DNA of 64,000 nucleotides from Bacteroidota bacterium. Its GTDB lineage: Bacteria > Bacteroidota > Ignavibacteria > Ignavibacteriales > Ignavibacteriaceae. The notes below the pieces were generated by a model. It saw only the letters and a list, made by a program, of their open reading frames with translations. It did not search any database and was not told the DNA's origin. This document shows, one piece after another, positions 24,934 to 35,700 of the stretch. Where the stretch lies: the NCBI GenBank assembly GCA_021815405.1, contig JAKAGV010000004.1:186001-250000 (forward strand), in the 5' to 3' direction. Position 1 is the stretch's first letter, and every line of letters begins with the position of its first letter. Made by a program: the position numbers and the translations under genes.

Positions 24934-26553
24934 ATGGACATTAAAACTGACGTATTAGTTATTGGCAGCGGCATTGCCGGTCTTTTTGCAGCGCTAAGAA
25001 TTTCAGAATATGCCGAAGTTGTTTTAATTACAAAAAAAGAAAAGAATGAATCCAATACAAATTATGCACAAGGTGGCATTGCTTCAGTAATCGATCCAAG
25101 CGATACATTTGAAAAACATATTGAAGATACCCTAATTGCCGGTGCAGGCTTATGCCATCGAAATACAGTTGAGATAATCGTTAAAGAAGGTCCAAAGCGA
25201 ATTTATGATTTAATAAATCTCGGAACAGAATTTACAAAGAAGAATGGCAAACTTGATCTTGCAAAAGAAGGCGGTCACTCGATGCCGAGAATTGTTCATG
25301 CAAAAGATTTGACCGGCAGAGAAGTTGAGCGGGCTTTAGTGCAGCAAGTTATTGAAAATAAAAATATCAGGCTTATTGAAAATACAATTGCGATAGATCT
25401 GATTACCGAACATAACGTTCAGCAGCTTAAGAACTCTCCGCTAAACAATCGAAACTGCTGGGGCGCATATGCACTTAATTGCGATACTAATCAGGTTTTA
25501 AAAATTTCTTCCAAAGCAACTGTACTCGCAACAGGCGGATTAGGACAAGTTTATCTTCATACAACAAATCCCCAAATTGCAACCGGTGATGGATATGCTA
25601 TGGCATATAGAGCAGGTGCAAAAATTGGCAATATGGAGTTTGTTCAATTCCATCCAACATCTTTTTATTCTCCAAAAAGAAACAACAATTCACCGGCATT
25701 CTTAATTTCAGAGGCTGTCCGCGGCTTTGGCGGAATTCTAAGGACAAGAGACGGTGAGGCTTTTATGCCAAAGTATGATTCAAGAAAGGATCTGGCACCT
25801 AGAGATATTGTTGCAAGGGCAATTGATAATGAGCTTAAAAAACGCGGCGATGAATTCGTTTATCTAGATATAACTCATCGTAAGAAAGATGAAATCATCG
25901 ATCATTTTCCAAATATTTTCCAGCATTGTTTTGATAACGGAATAGATATTTCGAAAGAGTTTATCCCTGTGGTTCCGGCTGCTCATTATTCTTGCGGCGG
26001 TGTTGTTGTAGATGAATATTCAAGAGCGTCATTAAAAGGACTATATGCCTGCGGTGAAGTTAGTATGACAGGCGTTCATGGTGCCAATCGTCTTGCAAGT
26101 AATTCCTTGCTTGAAGCTGTCGTATTTGCACAACGTGCAGCAGAAAATATAAAACAGTTTATTAAGAAGGAAACTTCTGAAATATCCGGCATTCCGGATT
26201 GGGATGATTCGGGTACTCTATCGCCAGACGAAAAAATCTTAATAACTCACAGTTCAAAAGAAGTAAAGCAGGTTATGTGGGATTACGTCGGAATCGTCCG
26301 CTCAAATCTTCGTCTTGAAAGAGCAGAGAGGAGAATTCACAATATCTTCACCGAGACTGAAGAATTTTATAAACGTACTAAAGTCTTTGAAGATATATTA
26401 GAGCTTCGGAATATAAGTGCATGCGCTCATATGATAATCAAGTCAGCCAAGAAAAGAAAAGAGAGCAGAGGATTGCATTACACGCTTGATTACCCGGCTT
26501 CGTCGCCTGCAAACAAATTTGGTGATTCTATTTTGCAAAACTTGCACCCATGA
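24934..26553 (+). CDS. nadB: L-aspartate oxidase
   Basis: It oxidises aspartate to iminoaspartate for de novo NAD synthesis. The 539-residue flavoprotein has the FAD-binding [12 protein letters not shown] (10-21), the NYAQGGIAS box, [15 protein letters not shown] and the [15 protein letters not shown] signature that separates it from succinate dehydrogenase together with its length. A C-terminal helical domain ends in [10 protein letters not shown]. nadA and nadC are not in the window. Confidence 0.96.
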   Translation: MDIKTDVLVIGSGIAGLFAALRISEYAEVVLITKKEKNESNTNYAQGGIASVIDPSDTFEKHIEDTLIAGAGLCHRNTVEIIVKEGPKRIYDLINLGTEFTKKNGKLDLAKEGGHSMPRIVHAKDLTGREVERALVQQVIENKNIRLIENTIAIDLITEHNVQQLKNSPLNNRNCWGAYALNCDTNQVLKISSKATVLATGGLGQVYLHTTNPQIATGDGYAMAYRAGAKIGNMEFVQFHPTSFYSPKRNNNSPAFLISEAVRGFGGILRTRDGEAFMPKYDSRKDLAPRDIVARAIDNELKKRGDEFVYLDITHRKKDEIIDHFPNIFQHCFDNGIDISKEFIPVVPAAHYSCGGVVVDEYSRASLKGLYACGEVSMTGVHGANRLASNSLLEAVVFAQRAAENIKQFIKKETSEISGIPDWDDSGTLSPDEKILITHSSKEVKQVMWDYVGIVRSNLRLERAERRIHNIFTETEEFYKRTKVFEDILELRNISACAHMIIKSAKKRKESRGLHYTLDYPASSPANKFGDSILQNLHP

Positions 26554-26609
26554 ATTCATCCAATTTAAATCCTTACTCCGAACTCACTTTATAGAGTTGA
26601 ATATTAACA

Positions 26610-27533
26610 TTAGGAATGAAGTTGAATATAATGTACAATCGCTCCATATCTAATTCCTTTAGTACTTACCAATACTTCGTCAATATTAAAATATTCAAGT
26701 ATTGAATGAAGAATTATTGTCCCTGCCAATAAAACATCAGCTCTTCCTTCAACAATACTTTTATAAGTTGATTTAATTTCAATCAAAGAAAGTTTGGAAA
26801 GCTGTTTAATAAAATCAGAAAGCTCGTCTTTAGTTAAAGTTGATCCTTCAATAGCAAATTCATCATAATGATCAAGACCAATCTTCATGCAAGCTAAAGT
26901 TGTCGGCGTGCCGGCAATAGCTATCGTTCTTTTGGGTAAAAATAAATTCTTACCAATTTTGTTTAAAGTGTTATTTATGAAATTCTTGAATTTTTCCATG
27001 TCTTCAGCGAATGGTGGTTGATGCTTTAAATATTTTTCCGTTCCGCTGACAACTCCTACCTGGTAGCTTTCATTAAAATTAATTCTTCCGTCTTGTCCTA
27101 AAATAATTTCTGTACTTCCGCCGCCGATATCAATAACCATGGTTTTATTTTCGTCAAGGTAATCTCCAACAACGCCAAGAAAAGATAACTTTGCTTCTTC
27201 TTTACCAGTAACAACTTGAATATCAAAACCGAATTTATTTTTTACCTCATTGATGATTTTATTTGCATTTGACGCAATTCTAAAAGCATTTGTTGCGGTT
27301 AATATATTATGCTCTGAATTATTTGCTAAAATTATTTTCTTGAATTCGCCTAGTACATGGTATAAGGACTGAATCTTGTCTTTGCTTATAGGCTGATTTG
27401 GAAGTAATCCTTTTCCAATTCGAGGTACGCGATATTCATTTAAGAGTGATTTTATTTTTTTTGTAACTGGATCTACTTCGGCAATAAGCAAAAGTATTGT
27501 ATTTGTTCCGATGTCGATAGAAGAAATAATCAT
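26610..27533 (-). CDS. Ppx/GppA family phosphatase
   Basis: An ASKHA-fold enzyme that removes phosphate from polyphosphate or the gamma position of pppGpp. Visible motifs are SSIDIGTNTILLLIAE (phosphate-1 loop), VIDIGGGSTEII (phosphate-2) and AIAGTPTTLA (adenosine-type loop). At about 307 residues it is the single-module short form, lacking the C-terminal HD-like domain. I start at the ATG at 27533, which gives the typical MIISSIDIGTN beginning; a TTG at 27560 adds nine residues. It converges with nadB and diverges from the gene at 27573. Confidence 0.9.
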   Translation of the reverse strand: MIISSIDIGTNTILLLIAEVDPVTKKIKSLLNEYRVPRIGKGLLPNQPISKDKIQSLYHVLGEFKKIILANNSEHNILTATNAFRIASNANKIINEVKNKFGFDIQVVTGKEEAKLSFLGVVGDYLDENKTMVIDIGGGSTEIILGQDGRINFNESYQVGVVSGTEKYLKHQPPFAEDMEKFKNFINNTLNKIGKNLFLPKRTIAIAGTPTTLACMKIGLDHYDEFAIEGSTLTKDELSDFIKQLSKLSLIEIKSTYKSIVEGRADVLLAGTIILHSILEYFNIDEVLVSTKGIRYGAIVHYIQLHS

Positions 27534-27572
27534 AATTTTTTCATATTTTAATTTTGTCAATTAAACAAATTT

Positions 27573-28094
27573 ATGAAGAATCTAAATACATTTTCCAAAA
27601 TATTTCTATATTTTGCCACAGTTTCCGGCATTGTTTGGTTCGGAAGCTATATCACAAAACTGGCTCTTTCTTACCAGCTATTCCAAGGGCATGAGTTCGC
27701 TCTTAACTATTACCTAAATAGCCAAAATTTGACTGCTGTATTTTTGACTTTAAATGCTAATATGATTTTAACTGCAATCTCTTATATTGTTTTTATTGTA
27801 TCATTCATAATATTTTTAACTTCATCTCGATTAAGCTTGAAAGTAAACGGCTGGTTATTAATTGTCTCACTTATAATTATAATAACTCTGCCTTTCGAAA
27901 TTTACTTAATGACAATTGATTATAAGGTCTATCAGATGCTTCAAAGCGGATTTAATTCAATGGACATTTTAAATCTTTACATTAAACGTTTTAAAGTTCT
28001 CGGAAGTTTCCCGATAATTGAGGTGCTTTCATATTTTGCAGTAATATTTTTAATCATTTTCAGACCGCTTCAAGCAGCAAAAATTAAATCATGA
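27573..28094 (+). CDS. Four-helix membrane protein of unknown function
   Basis: A 173-residue integral membrane protein with four hydrophobic segments at about 8-30, 58-80, 90-112 and 142-165. No motif recognised. It starts only about 40 bases from the divergent ppx start, and its last four bases overlap the next gene (ATGA), so it heads a compact run of four genes. Confidence 0.65.
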   Translation: MKNLNTFSKIFLYFATVSGIVWFGSYITKLALSYQLFQGHEFALNYYLNSQNLTAVFLTLNANMILTAISYIVFIVSFIIFLTSSRLSLKVNGWLLIVSLIIIITLPFEIYLMTIDYKVYQMLQSGFNSMDILNLYIKRFKVLGSFPIIEVLSYFAVIFLIIFRPLQAAKIKS

Positions 28095-28363
28095 AGATTA
28101 AAGAGAAAGAATTTGAAGAAATAATTCAGGAGCTTAAAGCGCTTGCTGCGCAGCTTGGTGCCGAAGTTCGCTTTGAAAAAGGTGACTTCAAAGGCGGTTA
28201 CTGCATCCTAAAGGAAAACAAAGTCATCGTAATAAATAAAATGGCAAACCTGCAAAGGAAAATGGTCATTCTTTCAATGGCGTTAAAAGAACTTGGTATT
28301 GATCAGCTTTATCTGACGCCGAGAATGAGAGAAATTATTGATGAAATGGCTGAAGTAAAATGA
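28091..28363 (+). CDS. Small conserved-looking soluble protein
   Basis: A 90-residue acidic and helical protein (MKIKEKEFEEIIQELKALAAQ start) with a central KGGYCILKE and a helix NLQRKMVILSMALKELGID. It overlaps both neighbours by four bases (ATGA), upstream with the membrane protein and downstream with aroQ, so translation is coupled. I do not recognise a named family. Its tight coupling makes it very probably real. Confidence 0.7.
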   Translation: MKIKEKEFEEIIQELKALAAQLGAEVRFEKGDFKGGYCILKENKVIVINKMANLQRKMVILSMALKELGIDQLYLTPRMREIIDEMAEVK

Positions 28364-28800
28364 AAATCTTAGTGTTGAACGGTCCAAATTTAAATTTGCT
28401 CGGGGCAAGAGATAAAAAATATTATGGCAGCTTAACTCTGCGAAAAATTGAGGAGAAGCTTTGTCTAGAATATCCTAAAATTAAATTTACATTTTTCCAA
28501 TCCAACCTTGAAGGAGAATTAATTAACCAGATCCAGAATATTAGGAAAAAATTCAACGGTTTGATTATAAATCCCGGCGGTTATGCCCACACCTCAGTTG
28601 CTTTAAGAGATGCATTAGCTGAATGTAAAGTACCCAAAGTTGAAGTACATTTGTCTCATTTAGTCAATAGGGAAAACTTTAGGCAAAATCTAATAACCGC
28701 ATCAGGTTGCGATGGTTACATTTCCGGTTTTAAAGAACTTGGATATCTTGCAGCGGTTCTTCTTATCGAAAAATTATTTGAAAGTAGGAAAGAAAATTGA
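28360..28800 (+). CDS. aroQ: Type II 3-dehydroquinate dehydratase
   Basis: It dehydrates 3-dehydroquinate in the shikimate pathway. The 146-residue protein shows the type II hallmarks: N-terminal LNGPNLNLLG, catalytic Tyr in the flexible loop (KKYYGSLT), NPGGYAHTSVALRDAL, and EVHLSHL.NRE.FR. Type II enzymes form dodecamers. Its TGA is overlapped by the TTG of the next gene. Confidence 0.96.
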   Translation: MKILVLNGPNLNLLGARDKKYYGSLTLRKIEEKLCLEYPKIKFTFFQSNLEGELINQIQNIRKKFNGLIINPGGYAHTSVALRDALAECKVPKVEVHLSHLVNRENFRQNLITASGCDGYISGFKELGYLAAVLLIEKLFESRKEN

Positions 28801-29486
28801 TTAAAGCTGTTATTTTTGATCTTGATAATACTCTGGTTGATTTCATGAAAATGAAGCGGCGTGCAATTGAAGAAGCAATCCCCGCAATGATTGATTCCGG
28901 ATTATCAATCAGTTTTGAGGATGCCGATAAAATAATTGATGAGATTTATAAAGAGCAGGGGATTGAATATCAGCAGGTATTTGATGTTTTTCTTCAGCGT
29001 GTACTAAAAAAAATAGATTATAAAATTCTTTCCGCAGGAATTGTGGCATATAGAAAAGCAAGAGAAGCTGCTTTAATTCCATATCCTCATGTATATCCAA
29101 CACTTCACAAATTGATGAAGATGGGTATAAAAATGGGCATTCTATCTGATGCTCCGGTTAAAGAAGCTTGGTTAAGATTGGCGTATTTAAACTTGCACCA
29201 TATTTTTGATGCAGTAATAACCTTTGAGGATACCGGTGTTAGGAAACCAAATCCTGCTCCCTTTTTAGCTGTTTTAGGAAAGCTAAATTTAAAAGCAGAT
29301 GAAGCTTTAATGGTTGGTGATTGGGCAGAACGAGATATTGTTGGAGCTAAAAATATTGGTATGAAAACAGCCTTTGCACGTTACGGCGATACCTTCAATA
29401 CACTTAAACATAATGCTGATTATGAACTAAACGATATCAGCGAGCTCATAGATATTATCATAAAAGAAAATTATTTAGAAAGTTGA
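28797..29486 (+). CDS. HAD-superfamily phosphatase
   Basis: A 229-residue HAD hydrolase with motif I FDLDNTLVDF (8-17), motif II ILSDAPVK, motif III lysine in RKPNP, and motif IV VGDWAERDIVGA. A helical cap lies at about 18-95, the arrangement of phosphoglycolate phosphatase and haloacid dehalogenase relatives. Substrate cannot be assigned. The TTG start overlaps the aroQ stop, which supports this start. Confidence 0.85.
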   Translation: MIKAVIFDLDNTLVDFMKMKRRAIEEAIPAMIDSGLSISFEDADKIIDEIYKEQGIEYQQVFDVFLQRVLKKIDYKILSAGIVAYRKAREAALIPYPHVYPTLHKLMKMGIKMGILSDAPVKEAWLRLAYLNLHHIFDAVITFEDTGVRKPNPAPFLAVLGKLNLKADEALMVGDWAERDIVGAKNIGMKTAFARYGDTFNTLKHNADYELNDISELIDIIIKENYLES

Positions 29487-29572
29487 GTTAAACCTTTTTT
29501 GCAGGAAAGCCTATTATTGTTGAAATTCAATAGACTATTAGTTATTTTTCTTTCAAATATTTTTAAGGAATA

Positions 29573-29968
29573 ATGAAAAACCTTTCAATGAAAAAGCTTT
29601 ATTATTCGATTAGTGAGGTTAGTAAGATAACTGAGGTCGAACAATATGTACTTCGTTACTGGGAAACTGAATTTGAAGGTCTCAAACCTCAAAAAAATAG
29701 AGCGGGAAACAGAATTTACACAAATAAAGATATCCAATTAATTATGCAGATTAAAAGTCTGCTGAGAGATAAAAAATATACTATTATCGGTGCTAAAAAA
29801 ATTTTAGAAAATTATTCTCCGGAAAATACTTCTTCGATTTCGGAAACTGAAATTAAAAATAATGGTCAAATTGAAATTCACAATGAAGTAAAAAAAGGCA
29901 ATAATGAATTGAAAAAAGACCTTGCGGAAATCAAGACAATTTTGGAACTTTTATTTAACAAATTATAA
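29573..29968 (+). CDS. MerR-family transcriptional regulator
   Basis: A 131-residue protein with a MerR winged helix: YYSISEVSKITEVEQYVLRYWETEF.GL.P.KN..GNR.Y spans about 11-48. A coiled-coil tail follows (about 90-130) and is short and polar, with no effector domain. The RYWE wording matches the small MerR proteins common in Bacteroidota and Chlorobiota. AAGGA lies five bases before the ATG. tRNA-Pro follows five bases after its stop. Confidence 0.9.
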   Translation: MKNLSMKKLYYSISEVSKITEVEQYVLRYWETEFEGLKPQKNRAGNRIYTNKDIQLIMQIKSLLRDKKYTIIGAKKILENYSPENTSSISETEIKNNGQIEIHNEVKKGNNELKKDLAEIKTILELLFNKL

Positions 29969-29973
29969 AGATT

Positions 29974-30047
29974 CGGAACGTGGCGCAGCCCGGTAGCGTA
30001 CCTGAATGGGGTTCAGGTGGTCGTGGGTTCAAATCCCACCGTTCCGA
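29974..30047 (+). tRNA. tRNA-Pro (anticodon GGG)
   Basis: Acceptor CGGAACG/CGTTCCG, D stem GCGC/GCGT, anticodon stem CCTGA/TCAGG with loop ATGGGGT (anticodon GGG), and T arm GTGGG TTCAAAT CCCAC. Discriminator A at 30047, followed by CTA, so CCA is not encoded. A C1-G72 pair, as expected for proline tRNA, is present. Confidence 0.96.
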
Positions 30048-30050
30048 CTA

Positions 30051-30077
30051 AAAGGTACATATATTGTACCTTTTTTG
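30051..30077 (+). terminator. Rho-independent terminator of tRNA-Pro
   Basis: AAAGGTACA (30051-30059), loop TATAT, TGTACCTTT (30065-30073), running into a T-tract to 30076. It begins four bases after the tRNA and fits a classic intrinsic terminator. Confidence 0.8.
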
Positions 30078-30097
30078 TTTTATTAGATATAATTGAA

Positions 30098-30448
30098 ATG
30101 TACGAACATAAAAATTATCCATTGCTTTCAAAACAAAAGTATTTTTTAAGACTTCTGAAACATTTTTTGTTAGCTACAGGAGTGATCGCTTTTTCTCTTG
30201 GGATAGGAGTAATTGGTTACCACATAACAGAGGGCTTGAATTGGATAGATTCCATTCTTAATGCTTCAATGATTTTAGGAGGTATGGGACCGGTTGATGT
30301 TATTCATTCTGTGTCGGGGAAATTATTTGCGTCTGCCTATGCGCTTTTTTCAGGAATTATTTTTCTCGTAATTGTCGGCATTATTTTCGCGCCTATCTAT
30401 CACCGGTTCTTACATAAGTTTCATTTGGAGATTAAAGAAAAAAAATAA
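30098..30448 (+). CDS. Small membrane protein with ion-channel-like layout
   Basis: The real start is the ATG at 30098 (MYEHKNYP); a longer reading would run back through the tRNA. The 116-residue product has two membrane segments (about 25-45 and 73-98) joined by a re-entrant-looking loop, HITEGLNWIDSILNASMILGGMGPVD. This resembles the two-helix pore of potassium channels, but the filter TVGYG is absent (GGMGP in its place). Whether it is a channel relative or a chance likeness is open. Confidence 0.65.
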   Translation: MYEHKNYPLLSKQKYFLRLLKHFLLATGVIAFSLGIGVIGYHITEGLNWIDSILNASMILGGMGPVDVIHSVSGKLFASAYALFSGIIFLVIVGIIFAPIYHRFLHKFHLEIKEKK

Positions 30449-30525
30449 ACACTTTATGTTCGTGCCTGCCTAGCAGCAGATATTTGAAGCAACCGGATTT
30501 ATTTATTAAACTAAAAGGTGAAATA

Positions 30526-30978
30526 ATGAAATACACTCTCATAACTTTCTTGTTAATGATAATCTTTGTTGGCTGTACAGACCCAGTCAGAATTGATATT
30601 AAAAATTATAACAATCAATTAAAATACATAACTCCCATTGAAGACAAAGCTCTTGACAGATGGAATTCAGTTTCGGGTAAAAACTTTGTGAACGACAATT
30701 ATATGTATGAAGCACTTGACAGTTTTATAATTACCACTTTCGGAGATTTTATTGATAAATTGAAAGCCATACAGCTTCATACAAACGAAGTAAAGGAATT
30801 AAATAATCTATACATCCAAGCGGCAGAAAAACAGCTTGATGGATTTAACATGATGAAGGAAAGCCTCGAAAAGCATAACAGAGATTTGATGAATAATGCT
30901 TACAAGATGCTGCAAGATGGAAGAGATGCTGAAAAGAATTGGGCGTCAAAACTAGATGAATTAACCAAAGCGCACTAA
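30526..30978 (+). CDS. Lipoprotein of unknown function
   Basis: The ATG at 30526 sits behind AAGGTGAAATA and gives a lipoprotein signal peptide with a lipobox at residues 12-16 (IIFVGC). The mature part, about 134 residues, is charged and helical (probably a coiled-coil bundle: SFIITTFGDFIDKLKAIQ, QAAEKQLDGFNMMKESLEKH). No family recognised. It stands alone before the purF promoter region. Confidence 0.7.
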   Translation: MKYTLITFLLMIIFVGCTDPVRIDIKNYNNQLKYITPIEDKALDRWNSVSGKNFVNDNYMYEALDSFIITTFGDFIDKLKAIQLHTNEVKELNNLYIQAAEKQLDGFNMMKESLEKHNRDLMNNAYKMLQDGRDAEKNWASKLDELTKAH

Positions 30979-31242
30979 ATATTACCTGAATATAGATTCT
31001 TATTAGTAATTGGAAATGCTTGAAGTTTTGCAGATGTAAATCTAATTTTCTGCTCAATAGCGGGTAGTATTTTAAACATTTGATAAATTTATATTTACGG
31101 AAGTTTTCCCTGAAATTAAAAAGTTTTTTGAAATTTATAATATTCTAAAGGTATGTCAAAAAGGATAACTTTCAATCATTGGGGGAAAAATGAACTTCAA
31201 ATATTGTGATTGCGCAATATTTTTAATCCATAAATTTATTGT

Positions 31243-31250
31243 TAATTTTG
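31243..31250 (+). promoter_or_regulatory. Possible purF promoter -7 box
   Basis: TAATTTTG matches the Bacteroidota TANNTTTG box and lies 38 bases before the chosen purF ATG. A T-rich stretch lies 19 bases upstream, though not a perfect TTTG. Supported by position only. Confidence 0.25.
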
Positions 31251-31280
31251 CCGTTACTTTTTCAAATAATGTTAGATACG

Positions 31281-32762
31281 ATGATTACAAAATCTGATAA
31301 ACCTAAATGTCATTGCGGGGTATTTGGAATATTCGATAATGATACTGCGGCAATAAATACATATTATGGTCTGCTTGCATTACAGCATAGAGGACAAGAA
31401 GCAAGCGGAATAGTTACGCAAGACATCAACCAAAAGAAAAATTCAATTTTCAACGTACATAAAGGAGAAGGATTAGTCTCAGAAGTTTTTGCTAATCCCA
31501 AAATTATTAAAGAGACGCTTACAGGTCGTGCTGCAATAGGGCATAACAGGTATTCCACAACGGGATCTTCAAATTCAAAGAAGAACATTCAACCTTTCGT
31601 AGTTAATTACAGGATGGGAAATCTTGCAGTTGCTCATAATGGAAACCTTACCAATGCAAGGGAGCTTAGGGAAGAACTTGTTAATGAAGGTGCAATTTTT
31701 CAAACTTCGAGCGATACAGAAGTAATACTTCATCTTATTGCGAGAAGTAAATTAAAAAATCAAATAGATCAGATAAAAGAAGCATTATCCCGGTTAGAAG
31801 GCGCTTTCTGCCTTACCATTTTAACAGATGATAAGCTAATTGCTGCTAGAGATAACTATGGTTTTCGCCCATTATCAATCGGGAAGGTCAACGGTTCATT
31901 TGTTATAGCTTCTGAGACTTGTGCATTCGACATAATCGCCGCTAAGTTCGTTCGTGAAGTTGAGCCCGGGGAAATTGTTGTCATCGATAAAGATGTTACT
32001 GATGAATCAAAGATTAAATCAATTAGAATTAGTGATAATAAATTTCCTAAAAAGAATTGCATATTTGAGTACATTTATTTTTCAAGACCTGATAGCTTTA
32101 TCTTCGGACATAATGTAGACAAGATGAGAAGACGGTTGGGGAAAATTCTTGCCAGAAAATATCCTGTGCATGATAAGGACGGCGAAAAGGTTATTGTAAT
32201 CAGTGTTCCCGATAGTTCCAATACTATCGCTCTTGGATATCAGACAGAGTTGGAAAAGGAAGGAATAAATTCCAAACTTGAAATTGGTTTAATTAGAAGT
32301 CACTATATCGGAAGAACCTTTATACAGCCTGGACAGGCAAACAGAGAGATTGGTGTCCGTATAAAATTCAATATCGTAAAAGGTGTAATAGAAGGTAGAA
32401 CCGTAGTTGTTGTGGACGATTCTATTGTAAGAGGTACTACTTCAAGACAGCTTGTTAATTTAATTAAAGAAGCAAAGCCAAAAGAAATTCACTTGAGAAT
32501 TTCTTCGGCACCGATTACGCATCCCTGCTACTATGGAATGGACTTCCCGAGTAAGGAAGAATTAATTGCGTGCCAGATGAACGGAGATGTATCTGCAATT
32601 GAAAAATATCTTGGTGTTGACAGTTTGCGGTACTTAACGGTTGATGAAATGCTTGAAGCAGTGTCTGAAGCGGGAATAAACAATTTCTGTGTTGCTTGTT
32701 TCTCCGGTTCATATCCAACTAACATTGATACCGGATTTAAAAAGGACATCTATGAATTATAA
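31281..32762 (+). CDS. purF: Amidophosphoribosyltransferase
   Basis: It makes phosphoribosylamine from PRPP and glutamine, the first step of purine synthesis. The ATG at 31281 leaves an 11-residue propeptide before the Ntn nucleophile cysteine of CGVFGI, the same spacing as the B. subtilis enzyme; an ATG at 31269 is possible. The glutaminase domain shows LQHRGQEASGI and GHNRYSTTG. The PRPP site is VVVVDDSIVRGTTSR. Late cysteines (PCYYGMDFPS, NNFCVACFSG) match the iron-sulfur type. Its end overlaps the subtilase start by 11 bases. Confidence 0.96.
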   Translation: MITKSDKPKCHCGVFGIFDNDTAAINTYYGLLALQHRGQEASGIVTQDINQKKNSIFNVHKGEGLVSEVFANPKIIKETLTGRAAIGHNRYSTTGSSNSKKNIQPFVVNYRMGNLAVAHNGNLTNARELREELVNEGAIFQTSSDTEVILHLIARSKLKNQIDQIKEALSRLEGAFCLTILTDDKLIAARDNYGFRPLSIGKVNGSFVIASETCAFDIIAAKFVREVEPGEIVVIDKDVTDESKIKSIRISDNKFPKKNCIFEYIYFSRPDSFIFGHNVDKMRRRLGKILARKYPVHDKDGEKVIVISVPDSSNTIALGYQTELEKEGINSKLEIGLIRSHYIGRTFIQPGQANREIGVRIKFNIVKGVIEGRTVVVVDDSIVRGTTSRQLVNLIKEAKPKEIHLRISSAPITHPCYYGMDFPSKEELIACQMNGDVSAIEKYLGVDSLRYLTVDEMLEAVSEAGINNFCVACFSGSYPTNIDTGFKKDIYEL

Positions 32763-35700
32763 AGCAGCCATTGCTTTTTTAATTTCATTGCTTTTCTTTA
32801 CTTCTTCTTATTCACAAGTAACTTATTTTATAAAATATAAAAATTACGTAAGCCAATCTTCAATATCGGAAAAGATTAAGACCAAACAATTCTTTCAGAC
32901 ATCGGCATTGCCTGTATTAAATAAAGCAAATTTTTCCGCAAGTTATTTTGCCAGAAACTTAGGTGCCGACGACTCAAATTTATCCAGAATTGTTAAGTTG
33001 ACTTTTACTGATAATAGCTCAGCTCAGAATTTCATCAAACAGATTAAAAACGATCAATCAGTTGAATATGTTCAGGCTTCTAATGTTTATAAGATTGATT
33101 CTGTACCGAACGACAGTCTCGTTTCTGAGCAATGGGCATTGAAGAAAATTCAAGCCTTCAATGCCTGGAATATAACAGAGGGTTCAGATTCAATAATCAT
33201 CGGTTTGATAGATACGGGAGTTGATTATCTTCATCCTGATTTAAAGAATAAAATTTATTATAACCCTGGCGAAATGGGAACCGATAAAAACGGAAATAAT
33301 AAAGAGTCCAACAGCATAGATGATGACGGCAACGGTTTCATTGATGATTATATGGGCTGGGATTTTACAGATAGATCCGGCTTTCCATTTGACTCTAATA
33401 GCGGGGATTATTTGAATTGGGACAATAATCCAATGGATGAAAACGGTCATGGTACTTACATTGCCGGAATAATTGCCGCAGAGACAAACAATTTGATCGG
33501 TATTGCCGGCGCAGCACCAAAAGTCAGAATTTTAAATCTTCGCGCCTTTGATCCTTCCGGCTACGGAGAAGAAGATGATGTTGCCGCTGCAATCCTTTAT
33601 GCAGTTAAGATGGGCGCTAAGGTAATTAACATGAGTTTTGGTGATACCCAATTTTCCTATGTACTTAGAGATGTAATTAGATATGCTTATAGTAAAGGTG
33701 TAGTACTTGTCGCAAGCTCCGGCAATTCCGGGAATGATGAACCGCATTATCCATCTGGATATTCCGAAGTGATTTGTGTCGGTAATTCTACTGAAAATGA
33801 TGATGTTAATCCAACTTCGAATTATGGTTCGACAATTGATTTAGTAGCTCCGGGAACTGATATCCTTACTACAGCTAAAGGCGGTGGATACGCGGTTGTC
33901 AGTGGTACATCTGCTTCAGCACCATTTGTTTCTGCAACTGCTGGATTAATTTTATCGCTTGGAAATTTTTCTAATGAAGAAGTAAAGCAGATTCTAAAAT
34001 CCACGGCAGATGATATTGATCAGCCGGGATGGGATATTTATAGCGGAGCCGGTCGTTTGAATATGTTTAAAGCCGTTAGTGCTACTGCACCGTCAGTTAT
34101 TAAGTTTGATTATCCATACAAAAACTTCTCAACCAAATATGATACTCTATCAATTACTGCAACCATTCTGTCTGCATATTTTAAGAGTTACAGCCTTTAT
34201 GTAGGCACTGGTCTAACTCCACAAACATGGACTACTCTTATCTCTAATGGGCAGTATCAATTTGAAGATAAAAAAATTTTCAATCTGGATATTTCTACTT
34301 TTCAAGACTCGGTTTATTGCCTGCGATTAGTTGTTAATTTGGATAACGGAATGATAACCGAAGAGAGATTAAACTTCAATATAATACGAAAGCCTCCGGA
34401 TGTTGATTTGGTTTTTGCCGGCTCTGCATATTATGGTGACAAAGCGACCATCTTAGCTTCAATGTTTACTGATCAGCCCTGTATTGTGAAAATGTTTTAC
34501 AAGAAAGCCGGAGACTCCAATTACAATTTTGTTACGCTTGATGGTTTTTCAACAAATACCGAAATGGTAAATAACCTCCACTATGGTTTTATTCCAAAAA
34601 ATTTAGCTGGACAAAACATTACCTACAATGTTTATTTTGAAGCTGATAATATGGTCGGCCTGGATACTATCGTTAATGATAATGGCAAAGATTTTCAATT
34701 TAATACTAATTTCCCTCTAAATCCGTCGTATACAACCAAAGAGCCGTTTGCACTTCCTGCTGGTGAGATTTATAAGAATCCAGTCAGCTTTACTTCGAAT
34801 GATTCAAACGAAGTTATCTTAAGAGAAAATTCGAATCCGACAACTTCATACTTTTATAAATTAGAAGGGGACACCTTTGTTAAATTCGATTCTCTTCAAA
34901 ATCAAATCGTGAAGACAGTCGGAGATTTTAATAATAATGGGGAGAAGGACATTCTTTCTTATTTCATTTACAGTGGATATATCTACGAACAGGATGGAAT
35001 AAATTCAAAAATTTTCGTGCAGAAATTTGCCGATACCACTGGAAAATTTTGGCCGGTTTTTGCTAAGGATATCGATAATGATGGGACAACCGAACTTGTT
35101 GACCTTAATAGTGATACTTCTTTTGTAATTTGGAAAGTGATGAATAATTTAAGTTTAACAAATCCAGTGCAGTTAAGTAATTTCACCAAACTCGGAGATG
35201 GACAAAATATTTTAGAAGCACCTCACGCAGTAATTACAGATTTAAACGGAAAAAAAGAAATCTGGATGGTTGATGAAGATGGAGATATTTTCAGTTACAA
35301 TATATTAGGTTCTGGGAATTACCAAAAGGGAAGAGTAATCTCTACAGGATTTCAAGGATCGACTTCGCTTTTAGCAGAAGGTCATTATATAGGCGATGGA
35401 AGTACTGAGATGGCAGTGATGCTTCATTCAATTTCAAATTTTGATATTGCACCATATTACCGTCTTCTAATACTTAAACTTACGGCAGATTCAGTAAACA
35501 TAATTTTCAACCAGGCGATTATTGATCCGACTACCGAATTCAATTTTCAATTCCAGAAGGTAGAAACTTCATTAAGGTTCGCAGATATTGATAACGATGG
35601 TAAGGATGAACTTATAGTTTTTGATTATCCATATTCATACATCTTAAAATTTGTAAACGGACAAAATGAAATTATTAGCTACAAAGAAAATATAAATTCC

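Noticed and set aside
30017-30097. N-terminal extension of the channel-like protein
   Set aside because: This part reads through the tRNA-Pro 3' half and its terminator; the ATG at 30098 is the sensible start.
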